Assembly: GCA_903890265.1 (NCBI GenBank)
Contig: CAITAM010000035.1
Location: 1-6,344 of the forward strand
Reading direction: 5' to 3'
Origin: an uncultured Pseudomonadota bacterium
GTDB taxonomy: Bacteria > Pseudomonadota > Gammaproteobacteria > Steroidobacterales > Steroidobacteraceae
DNA: 6,344 nt
The translations under genes were made by a program, and so were the position numbers. This document shows positions 1 through 5,629 of this stretch, one piece after another; the stretch's first letter is position 1, and each line of letters begins with the position of its first letter. Below the pieces are notes generated by a model. The model saw nothing but the letters and a program-made list of their open reading frames with translations. It had not been told where the DNA came from and ran no database searches.

Positions 1-704
1 AGCCACGCGCGCGGGTAGAGCGTGTAGATCACGTGTCCCTGCAGCGAGCCGATGGGCTCCTGGGCGCGGGTGCGCCCGCCGGAGTAATCGCGGTTGTCGC
101 CATAGATCCAGATCCCGAGATCGCTCTCGAGCGTGAAGCGCCCGAGCGCCTGGCTGACACCGAGCTCGGGGCGGACCGACACCCGGTTGGCGCCGATGTT
201 GACGATCTTGGTGCGGTCGTAGGACCCGAAAGGGCCGACCATCACGAGGCTCGCGCCGACCACGGTGTCGCGCCGGTACTGCGCGAACTCGCGCGGCGTC
301 ATCGCCGGGGCGCCGTACAGGTTGATGGCGAGGCGCAGCGACGGATCGGCCAGTCCCGCCCGGTGGGCGGAGGCCGGCGCGCCGAGGTAAAACCCGTCCG
401 CCGAGCCGTCGACATAAGGCACCGCCAGCGCGATGCTCGCGCTGCGTCCGGCCGCGGCAAAGGAGCGCACGTAGGCGGCGGCCGTGGCGGTCACGCGCGC
501 GGTGGTGTCGGTCGCCGCCGTGGCCGGATCGAACGCCACGTCACCGGCGCTGTGGCTCGCGGCGAGAACGGCAATGTTGTAGCCGGTAGGCGCCGGGGAG
601 TAGGCGCCGGGCTCGAGTTCCTGGCCGACCGCGGCGGGTGCTGCCAGGAGCAGCCGGGCGGCAAGCAGCGTCAGGCAGCGAACGGGTATCGCGCGGACGG
701 CCAC
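1..704 (-). CDS. Outer-membrane transporter-like protein, Phenol_MetA_deg family (3' end cut by window edge)
   Basis: Translating the minus strand from a GTG at 704 gives 234 residues open to the window edge, so the C-terminus is missing. The N-terminus looks like a signal peptide: Arg residues, a hydrophobic Leu/Ala stretch at about 10-25, and likely cleavage near AVG-QE (residues 25-28). The mature part begins with the family pattern PTGYN...VL...S.GDV.FDP (about 39-60). Later it shows GRSASIALAVPYV, VRPELG and an aromatic stretch (WIYGDNRDY, then SLQGHVIYTL), all typical of the Phenol_MetA_deg/'transporter' outer-membrane barrels. Members are proposed, mostly without direct proof, to form channels for aromatic or hydrophobic compounds. 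The start lies 15 bp after the desaturase stop, so the two are probably co-transcribed. The ribosome site (GGGG about 9 bases upstream) is weak, which fits translational coupling. The family call is secure; the substrate is unknown. Confidence 0.82.
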   Translation of the reverse strand, partial: MAVRAIPVRCLTLLAARLLLAAPAAVGQELEPGAYSPAPTGYNIAVLAASHSAGDVAFDPATAATDTTARVTATAAAYVRSFAAAGRSASIALAVPYVDGSADGFYLGAPASAHRAGLADPSLRLAINLYGAPAMTPREFAQYRRDTVVGASLVMVGPFGSYDRTKIVNIGANRVSVRPELGVSQALGRFTLESDLGIWIYGDNRDYSGGRTRAQEPIGSLQGHVIYTLYPRAW

Positions 705-719
705 GACAGGAACCCCGGT

Positions 720-1853
720 TCAGGCGGCGTTCAAGGTTGCCGTTGCCGGCGCCGCCGCCACCTGCCGACGGTACTCGGCGATCGAGATGATCCGCTCGGC
801 GGCCTCGTCCCAGAGGATGCAGGTAATGGCATGGGGCAGTTCGGCGAGCGACACGCGCGGGACCTCCGTGAACAGCTCACGGTATTCCTCGTGGCAGCGG
901 ATCAGCCGGTAGTTGGGGATGCTGGCCGACAGGTGGTGTACGTGGTGGTAACCGATATTGGCGGTGAACCAGTTGAGCCATGCCGGCAGAACCAGAAAGC
1001 TCGTGCCGTGGATGGCGCCGACGTCGTAATCCCAGTGCTCGGTGTCGGCTGCGTAGGCATGCTCGAAGTTGTGCTGGACCGTAAAGAGCACGAGTCCCGC
1101 GGCGCCCGCGAGCGAGGTGCTCAGGATCCAGATCGTGAGAAACGTCGCGGTGCCGATGAACCAGCAGCCGGCGACCACGGCGGCGAGCAACACGAGGTTG
1201 TTGGCGGTCATGTGCCAGTACTCGCGCGGCGAGTCCCACAGGCGAGTCTCGAACGACGCGGCGATGACCTTAAACGGGGTCGCCGGTGCGCGGGCTTTGC
1301 CGCGCACCAGGTGGCCGATGAGCCGGGCGGTACCCTTGATCCACGTCAGGCGGGGATTGAGGACGAGGTAGATGAAACCCGCAAACGGCGCCATGCCGAG
1401 GTGACGCTCGCGCGCATAGCGGCGCTGCTTCGCGGGACTGAGGGCAGCGAACTCACGCACGGACAGCGTGGCGATCGCCCCACGGTACCGTTCCCAGTTG
1501 CCGTTCGTGGCGTGATGGAAGTTGTGGTGCCGCGCCCAGACGTACTGGGGCATTCCGGAGATCACGCCGAACAGGAAGCCGAACGCCCGGTTCAGCGCAC
1601 GGCTGCGGAACAGGCAGCCGTGTCCGCAGTCGTGCATGAGCGCGAACAGGCGCAGCAGGAACAGACTGAGCACGGGGATCGTGATCAGCAGCGACCAGTG
1701 GGTGAGACGGCTGCCTTGCACGGCAGCGATCCAGATCAGCACCAGGCTGACGAGAACGGTCAGGGCCTGCGCCGATCCGCGAAGATCGCTGGCGCTGGCG
1801 TATTTGCGGGCGATCTCGCCCTTGAGCTGCTTCACGCGACGAACGGTCGACAC
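720..1853 (-). CDS. Membrane fatty acid desaturase (di-iron, three histidine boxes)
   Basis: This 377-residue protein belongs to the membrane fatty acid desaturase family (PF00487), which inserts a double bond into acyl chains using O2 and a di-iron centre at the inner membrane. The three histidine boxes are visible: HDCGHG (74-79), HHNFHH (109-114) and HHVHH (303-307). An extra conserved-looking QHNFEHAY lies at 260-267. Hydrophobic segments occur at about 30-45, 53-72, 88-102, 219-238 and 240-258, as expected for two hairpins placing the boxes on the cytoplasmic face. The length is normal for bacterial acyl-lipid desaturases. Translation appears to start at GTG 1853: the frame is closed by a stop at 1896-1898 with no ATG between, and a weak GTGGGG lies upstream. 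A second GTG at codon 7 is a possible alternative. The C-terminus is Ala-rich and is followed closely by the barrel-protein gene. Regiospecificity cannot be read from the sequence, and no dedicated electron donor is in view. Confidence 0.93.
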   Translation of the reverse strand: MSTVRRVKQLKGEIARKYASASDLRGSAQALTVLVSLVLIWIAAVQGSRLTHWSLLITIPVLSLFLLRLFALMHDCGHGCLFRSRALNRAFGFLFGVISGMPQYVWARHHNFHHATNGNWERYRGAIATLSVREFAALSPAKQRRYARERHLGMAPFAGFIYLVLNPRLTWIKGTARLIGHLVRGKARAPATPFKVIAASFETRLWDSPREYWHMTANNLVLLAAVVAGCWFIGTATFLTIWILSTSLAGAAGLVLFTVQHNFEHAYAADTEHWDYDVGAIHGTSFLVLPAWLNWFTANIGYHHVHHLSASIPNYRLIRCHEEYRELFTEVPRVSLAELPHAITCILWDEAAERIISIAEYRRQVAAAPATATLNAA

Positions 1854-1885
1854 GGCACGAACCCCACTTGCAGGCGATCTCGCCC
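1809..1885. repeat. Two copies of a 13-bp palindromic motif around the desaturase start
   Basis: GGCGATCTCGCCC occurs exactly at 1809-1821 and again at 1873-1885, 64 bp apart. Each copy contains the inverted repeat GGCGA-N2-TCGCC. One copy lies 20-32 bases upstream of the desaturase start codon and the other covers codons 11-15 (Lys-Gly-Glu-Ile-Ala). Paired palindromes about six helical turns apart would suit a looping repressor, but the inner copy may simply reflect coding in a GC-rich genome. Confidence 0.3.
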
Positions 1886-1974
1886 GGGCGACACGTCACT
1901 CTACCGAATTAGGCGCCCTGTCGCGTCACGACGCGCCTGTCTGGACACGGCGACACCCTGCGCCGGTCGCGGAA

Positions 1975-2048
1975 TGGAGCGGGCGATGGGAATCGAACCC
2001 ACGGCTCAAGCTTGGGAAGCTTGGGTATTACCATTATACGACGCCCGC
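1975..2048 (-). tRNA. tRNA-Gly (anticodon CCC)
   Basis: The reverse complement folds into a complete cloverleaf. The acceptor stem GCGGGCG pairs with CGCCCGC. The D arm is GTAT-AATGGTA-ATAC. The anticodon stem is CAAGC/GCTTG with the 7-base loop TTCCCAA, placing CCC at positions 34-36. The T arm is GTGGG-TTCGATT-CCCAT, with one G-U pair. The discriminator base is T and the 3' CCA is encoded. The tRNA reads the glycine codon GGG. A sigma-70 promoter lies just upstream. I see no U-tract terminator in the 122 bp before the desaturase start, so read-through into that gene is possible. Confidence 0.97.
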
Positions 2049-2058
2049 GCTCGCGTTG

Positions 2059-2087
2059 ATTCTAGTAGGGTTCCTGCGGCCCGGCAA
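2059..2087 (-). promoter_or_regulatory. Sigma-70 promoter of the tRNA-Gly gene
   Basis: On the minus strand a -35 box TTGCCG (2087-2082, 4 of 6 consensus bases) and a -10 box TAGAAT (2064-2059, 5 of 6) are separated by exactly 17 bp. The -10 box ends 10 bases before the mature 5' end of the tRNA, giving a short leader. A GC-containing discriminator (CGCGAGC) follows, as is common for stringently controlled stable-RNA promoters; that control is inferred. Confidence 0.75.
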
Positions 2088-2184
2088 ATCGCGCTGCCGT
2101 GGTCGCAGGCGCGCTGTGAACGCGTGTTTTGCAGGCCGCTGGCGTACTGACGCGTCGTGGCAGTGCGGACCTCCGGGCGCGGAC

Positions 2185-3909
2185 TCACTGCACCCGATAG
2201 ACGCTGAGGTCGGGTCCGTCGTAGACCACCGGCAGCAGCGTCGCGTAGGCGTCGAGGTCCGCGTCCCCCGGCCGCCGCCTGAGCGCAATACCCATCGGCG
2301 CGCGGTTGATCACCACGTACTTCACGTGGGCCGCCTTCAGCTGCGCGATCTGGGCAGGAAGATCGCTGACGTTCAGCTGATCGCGCAGCGAGACCGGGAT
2401 ATCGCGCGAGATGTTGCCCTGCATGATCGGCCGGCCGTGACAGGTCTGCTCGAACATGTACACGTTGCCGGCGAGGTAACCGCGCGGCGTGCCGCTCGGC
2501 AGGTCCAGGACGCCAAAGCCGCGCTCGGGATCGTCGCGGATCACGGCAAGACCCGCGGGGCACACGCGGGGCGTGACCGGCAGTGGATGTGCCGGCGCGA
2601 AATCCGCCACCAGCAGGACGCTCGCCGCAACGACGGCGGCGCGGGCGGGCAGCCCCCGCGCGCGGCGACCGAGCTGCGCCAGCGCGTAGCTGACCGCCAC
2701 GCCGAGGAAGAGATACACGAACACCATGGCCCGCGACGGCGTTCGGACGTTCTTGAAGAAGGGCAGGCGCGAGAGCACCGCACCGGGCATCGGCACCGTG
2801 CGATGGCCAAGGATGTGCAGCGAGTCGCCGCTGGCAAGCACGGCAAAGAGCACGGATACGGCGAGGAGGTAGGCGAGGAGCCGCCGGTCGAGTTCCCGGC
2901 GCGACCAGGCCAGCCAGCCGACGAGCAGCAGGTTCACCACGCCGACGTAGACGGTGCCCTCCCACTCGTTGGTGCCGAGCCTCGCGTAGATGCCGCGTGC
3001 CGCGTCACCCAGCGCGTGAAAGGGCGGAAACGCGAGGTAGGCCGCGAGGTCGGCCACGTAAAGGTCGCCTCCCGGTTGGTAGACGCTGGCCGAACCCAGC
3101 GCCGCCCGCACCATCGGCACGAGCAGCGGCGAGAGCAGGGCTACCACCCCGGCGAGGGTCAGCACCGGAACCGCGAGCGACCAGCCGGCGGGCCAGGTGC
3201 GCTCCCGCACGGCGATGAAGAGGCTGTGGAACACGACGAAATAAGCGCAATAGAACAGGTAGTACCAGCAGGACAGGGCGCAGAGTGCGTAGAGCGCGAT
3301 CGCGAGGCACACGAACGCGGCGCTGCGCCGCTCGAGCGCAACGAGGTAGGCGAGCACGAAATACGGGATGAACTCGATCTGTGACACGTGGGCGTGGTGC
3401 ATCACGTGCTCGACGTGCGACGGGTTGAACGCGAACACGAAGCCCGCCGCCAGCGAGGCGAAGGCGCTGCCCGTGAAATGGCGCGCGACGTAGTAAGCGC
3501 CTGCTGCCGCCAGCGGAAAGGACGCGAGAAGCGTGAGGTTCTGGGCCGGGACCAGGGCCTCGGCAGAAGCGCCGGTCAGCCGGGCCCAGAGCGCCACGGC
3601 AGCGACCTGCGGGTAGGCGAACGAGTGGTAGACGAGCGGGGTGCCCTCCGGAAAGCGCAGCAGCCGGGTGGCCAGAAAATGTCCGGGATCGGCCGCGATG
3701 GCGCCGTACCAGGTGTTCCAGAAATCCTGCAGGTTGTCTTCCGGGGGGCCGATCAGGTCGGTCCCGAGCGTCGGCAGCCAGAAGCGGAACAGCAGGGCCG
3801 TCAGCGCCGTGTAGAGGACCAGCAGCAGGGCGGCCTCGGCCGCCGGTGCGAGCCCGAACAAGCGGGCGGTCGGGGCGGACAATCGCGGGGCTGACGCCGT
3901 GGCCATCAT
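2185..3909 (-). CDS. Multi-pass GT-C-like membrane glycosyltransferase/YfhO-like protein of unknown substrate
   Basis: From ATG 3909 this is a 574-residue protein with about ten or more hydrophobic helices between residues 25 and 440 and a soluble C-terminal part. The pattern resembles bacterial GT-C fold (PMT/YfhO-like) proteins, which move sugars from polyprenyl-phosphate carriers on the periplasmic side. An acidic first loop carries EDN..QDFWNTW (57-67), the usual place for the GT-C acidic motif. The His-rich FNPSHVEHVMHHAHV (161-175) follows, then a FKNVRTPSRAM segment (385-395) and a C-terminal IAQLKAAHVKYVVINR (521-536), all recognisable in this broad family. The frame stays open upstream to codon -37, but that extension is Arg/Pro/Ala-rich with no helix, and two adjacent ATGs (3909, 3906) precede MATASAP, so I start here. 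No strong ribosome site is visible. Acceptor and sugar donor cannot be predicted, and enzymatic activity itself is inferred. No glycan cluster surrounds it. Confidence 0.75.
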   Translation of the reverse strand: MMATASAPRLSAPTARLFGLAPAAEAALLLVLYTALTALLFRFWLPTLGTDLIGPPEDNLQDFWNTWYGAIAADPGHFLATRLLRFPEGTPLVYHSFAYPQVAAVALWARLTGASAEALVPAQNLTLLASFPLAAAGAYYVARHFTGSAFASLAAGFVFAFNPSHVEHVMHHAHVSQIEFIPYFVLAYLVALERRSAAFVCLAIALYALCALSCWYYLFYCAYFVVFHSLFIAVRERTWPAGWSLAVPVLTLAGVVALLSPLLVPMVRAALGSASVYQPGGDLYVADLAAYLAFPPFHALGDAARGIYARLGTNEWEGTVYVGVVNLLLVGWLAWSRRELDRRLLAYLLAVSVLFAVLASGDSLHILGHRTVPMPGAVLSRLPFFKNVRTPSRAMVFVYLFLGVAVSYALAQLGRRARGLPARAAVVAASVLLVADFAPAHPLPVTPRVCPAGLAVIRDDPERGFGVLDLPSGTPRGYLAGNVYMFEQTCHGRPIMQGNISRDIPVSLRDQLNVSDLPAQIAQLKAAHVKYVVINRAPMGIALRRRPGDADLDAYATLLPVVYDGPDLSVYRVQ

Positions 3910-4075
3910 CGGGGGCACTCGTGGGCCGGTCGGCACCGGCGGCGCTCGGAATCTACCACGGGCCCCTGCGCCGCCAGCGGCAGCGGGTCGGCCAGCCGCC
4001 CTGCGCGTATGACATTTCAATGACGACTGCCGGCGGCGGGGCCGCCGAATTGCCCGATTACGTTAACTCCATCGC

Positions 4076-4154
4076 TTGATTAAGGGAAAGCCCTACGTCG
4101 TAATTCAGGGAATATTTGGCTTGTGTTGACAAAAATTTAAGAAAATTTGTCACA
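4076..4154 (+). promoter_or_regulatory. Candidate promoter region of the OmpA-family gene, with a symmetric element
   Basis: Two candidates exist. TTGATT (4076-4081) and CGTAAT (4099-4104) are 17 bp apart and match 4 of 6 bases each. A perfect TTGACA lies at 4126-4131, but the bases 16-18 bp further on (GTCACA and neighbours) make a poor -10 box. The TTGACA overlaps an inverted repeat, TGACAAA (4127-4133) and TTTGTCA (4146-4152), separated by 12 AT-rich bases; this could be a regulator site. Which promoter is used cannot be decided by eye. Confidence 0.4.
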
Positions 4155-4204
4155 CGCTTCGCTTACCATGCGCCGCACCAAAGGCCATCTCGGTCGGTGG
4201 TCCC

Positions 4205-4237
4205 GCGGGCGTCAGAGGCCCGCCCAACGGATTTTTT
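4205..4237 (+). other. Hairpin followed by T6 in the OmpA-family leader
   Basis: In the untranslated leader, GCGGGC (4205-4210) pairs with GCCCGC (4218-4223) across a 7-base loop. A run of six T follows at 4232-4237. The eight-base gap between stem and T run is larger than in a standard intrinsic terminator. It may therefore be a leader stability element or a weak attenuator rather than a stop signal. Confidence 0.4.
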
Positions 4238-4244
4238 GGACTTT

Positions 4245-4249
4245 AAGGA
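4245..4249 (+). promoter_or_regulatory. Ribosome binding site AAGGA that fixes the OmpA-family start
   Basis: AAGGA ends 10 bases before ATG 4260. The reading frame stays open 48 codons further upstream, but that part has no ribosome site and runs through the AT-rich promoter region. The AAGGA plus the immediate signal peptide therefore select 4260. Confidence 0.8.
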
Positions 4250-4259
4250 TTCGATACCC

Positions 4260-5504
4260 ATGCGTAAAACGACTCTCGCGACGGCCGTAGCGACCACGCT
4301 GCTTGCCTCCCTCGCTTTCACCTCGGCCCGCGCCGACGATACCCAGAACTGGAACGACGGCCCCTTCCAGCTCCGCCTGCGCGGCGTGTGGATGGCGACC
4401 GACTCGAAGTCAGAGGCGTTTTCGCTCCCGACCTCGACCCCGGGCACGCTGTTCCCGGTCGGCTCGGACGAGCTCAAGGTTTCCAACAACTTCTACCCGG
4501 AGCTGTCGGGTGAGTACTTCTTCACCCCGAACTGGTCGCTCGAGGGCGCGCTCGCCTGGCCGACGAACTTCGACGTAAAGTTCCAGGGCAACAAGATCGG
4601 CAACCAGAAGTACATGCCGAACACGCTGACCGTGAAGTACAACTTCATGCCGGACAACGACTTCCGCCCGTACCTCGGCGCCGGCGGTTCGTACACCACG
4701 ATCGGCAACCAGCACCTCTACATCCTGTCGTCGACCCAGTATTCGGCCGAGGACATCACGAGCGACAGCAACCACAAGCTCGGCTTCGTGGCCCAGGCCG
4801 GCTTCGACTACAAGGTCGCGCAGAGCTGGTTCCTGAACGCGGACTTCCGCTACCTCAGCAACATCACGACGGATCTCTTCACGTCGGCCACCAACACCAA
4901 GCTGACCCAGCTCAAGCTGCAGCCGCTGCTGTTCAGCGTCGGCATCGGCTACCGCTTCGGCGGTTCGCCGGTCGCTGCCGCCGCGCCGATGGCGGCCGCT
5001 GCCGTGGTCGCGGCACCGGCCCCCGCCCCGGCGCCGGCCCCGGCCCCGGTCGCCAAGAAGGCCCCCGAGCTCGACAGCGACGGCGACGGCGTGCCTGACA
5101 GCATCGACCAGTGCCCGAACACCCCGCGCGGTGTGAAGGTTGACCAGTACGGCTGCCAGTGCGATGTCACCCAGGAAGTGCACTTTGCCTTCAACTCGGC
5201 CGTGCTGACGGCGGACGACAAGGCCGCGCTCGACAAGATGATCCCGGACCTGAAGCGCCTGCACTTCATCAACGGCGAGATCCAGGGCCACACGGACTCG
5301 AAGGGCACCGCGGCCTACAACCAGAAGCTGTCGGAGCGCCGCGCCAAGGCGGTTGCCGACTACCTGGCTGCCCACGGCATCAACGAGGGTCGCGTGACCG
5401 TCGTTGGTTACGGCGAGACCATGCCGGTCGCCGACAACAAGACGGAAGAGGGCCGCGCCCACAACCGTCGCGTGGTTCTGCACCGCACCGACTGCGCCAA
5501 GTAA
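4260..5504 (+). CDS. OmpW-like beta-barrel fused to OmpA peptidoglycan-binding domain
   Basis: This 414-residue outer-membrane protein probably anchors the outer membrane to peptidoglycan. Residues 1-25 are a signal peptide (MRKTT, hydrophobic core, cleavage at ARA-DD). Residues about 34-235 form alternating strands that resemble OmpW more than the OmpA barrel: FQLRLRGVW at the start, FYPELSGEYFFTPNWSLE, PNTLTVKYNF, FRPYLGAGGSYT, AGFDYKVAQSWFLNADFRY, and a terminal SVGIGYRF. An Ala-Pro hinge (252-263) leads to the Asp-rich DSDGDGVPDSID (272-283), like thrombospondin type-3 calcium repeats. The OmpA C-terminal domain (PF00691) spans about 303-410. Asp346 and Arg361 match, by motif and 15-residue spacing, the diaminopimelate-binding Asp241 and Arg256 of E. 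coli OmpA. Cys285, 299, 301 and 412 could form disulfides. The strong ribosome site and terminator and the C/G-ending codons suggest high expression. The gene is monocistronic. The OmpA domain is certain; the OmpW-type barrel is likely. Confidence 0.94.
   Translation: MRKTTLATAVATTLLASLAFTSARADDTQNWNDGPFQLRLRGVWMATDSKSEAFSLPTSTPGTLFPVGSDELKVSNNFYPELSGEYFFTPNWSLEGALAWPTNFDVKFQGNKIGNQKYMPNTLTVKYNFMPDNDFRPYLGAGGSYTTIGNQHLYILSSTQYSAEDITSDSNHKLGFVAQAGFDYKVAQSWFLNADFRYLSNITTDLFTSATNTKLTQLKLQPLLFSVGIGYRFGGSPVAAAAPMAAAAVVAAPAPAPAPAPAPVAKKAPELDSDGDGVPDSIDQCPNTPRGVKVDQYGCQCDVTQEVHFAFNSAVLTADDKAALDKMIPDLKRLHFINGEIQGHTDSKGTAAYNQKLSERRAKAVADYLAAHGINEGRVTVVGYGETMPVADNKTEEGRAHNRRVVLHRTDCAK
5013..5048 (+). 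repeat. Ala-Pro hinge repeat within the OmpA-family gene
   Basis: Six consecutive Ala-Pro dipeptides (residues 252-263) are encoded by degenerate GC-C/CC-N hexamers. Such a rigid extended linker is common between barrel and peptidoglycan-binding domains. The low-complexity DNA could vary in length between strains. Confidence 0.8.
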
Positions 5505-5519
5505 GACCGTCCGTCTTAC
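5501..5519 (+). other. Perfect 7-bp inverted repeat overlapping the stop codon
   Basis: GTAAGAC (5501-5507) and GTCTTAC (5513-5519) are exact inverted repeats around the 5-base loop CGTCC. The TAA stop (5502-5504) lies inside the left arm. There is no T run directly after it, so it is not itself a terminator. It could protect the mRNA 3' end together with the terminator that starts 11 bases later. Confidence 0.6.
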
Positions 5520-5530
5520 CGTGAGTCACG

Positions 5531-5560
5531 ATCCGGCCCCGCAAGGGGCCGGATTTTTTT
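5531..5560 (+). terminator. Intrinsic terminator of the OmpA-family gene
   Basis: ATCCGGCCCC (5531-5540) pairs perfectly with GGGGCCGGAT (5545-5554) around a GCAA tetraloop of the stable GNRA class, followed by T7 (5554-5560). It lies 26 bases after the stop codon. On the minus strand there is no T run after the stem, so it serves the plus-strand gene and not the convergent EAL-HDOD gene. Confidence 0.95.
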
Positions 5561-5629
5561 ATGGGCCGGCCGTTTGCACGACGGTGGCGATTCGGGGGGG
5601 CTGCGGGTGCGGTCGCCGGTGCCCGGCGG

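Larger units (their letters stand above)
3910..4259. promoter_or_regulatory. Divergent intergenic region with AT-rich island
   Basis: This 350-bp gap separates the minus-strand GT-C-like gene from the plus-strand OmpA-family gene, so it should hold promoters for both. I see no credible gene in it. The half next to the GT-C gene is GC-rich and includes the hairpin CGGCGGC-GGG-GCCGCCG (4031-4047) without a T tract. From about 4050 to 4165 the composition turns AT-rich (13 G/C in the 50 bases at 4101-4150), like an UP element or a site for a nucleoid protein. No clear minus-strand promoter stood out. Confidence 0.6.

Noticed and set aside
1470..1479. GGCGATCGCC, resembling the cyanobacterial HIP1 repeat
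   Set aside because: It is a single copy inside the desaturase coding sequence (Gly-Ala-Ile-Ala), explained by codon use; the rest of the window is not cyanobacterial.
2010..2032. Two AAGCTT sites separated by CCC, looking like a direct repeat or att core
   Set aside because: They are the anticodon stem-loop of the tRNA-Gly; no integrase gene or second att copy is in the window.
33..2150. A 705-codon plus-strand open frame, and another of 620 codons at 1522-3384
   Set aside because: Both run antisense to well-supported genes (barrel protein, desaturase, tRNA, GT-C-like protein). They are Arg/Gly/Ala/His-rich with no domain or hydrophobic pattern, and one crosses the tRNA gene. They arise from the low stop frequency in GC-rich DNA.
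3910..4020. A 37-codon N-terminal extension of the GT-C-like protein
   Set aside because: It is a polar Arg/Pro/Ala-rich stretch without family character or ribosome site; the tandem ATG at 3909/3906 fits better.
4031..4047. GC-rich hairpin CGGCGGC-GGG-GCCGCCG as a terminator
   Set aside because: No T run follows on either strand, and it lies between divergent genes, where no terminator is expected.
4116..4259. A 48-codon N-terminal extension of the OmpA-family protein
   Set aside because: It would translate the AT-rich promoter region, places the signal peptide internally and lacks a ribosome site; ATG 4260 has AAGGA at good spacing.
4410..5483. A 357-codon minus-strand open frame opposite the OmpA-family gene
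   Set aside because: Its Val/Arg/Gly/Asp-rich composition mirrors the strongly biased codons of the OmpA-family gene; it has no ribosome site or recognisable family.
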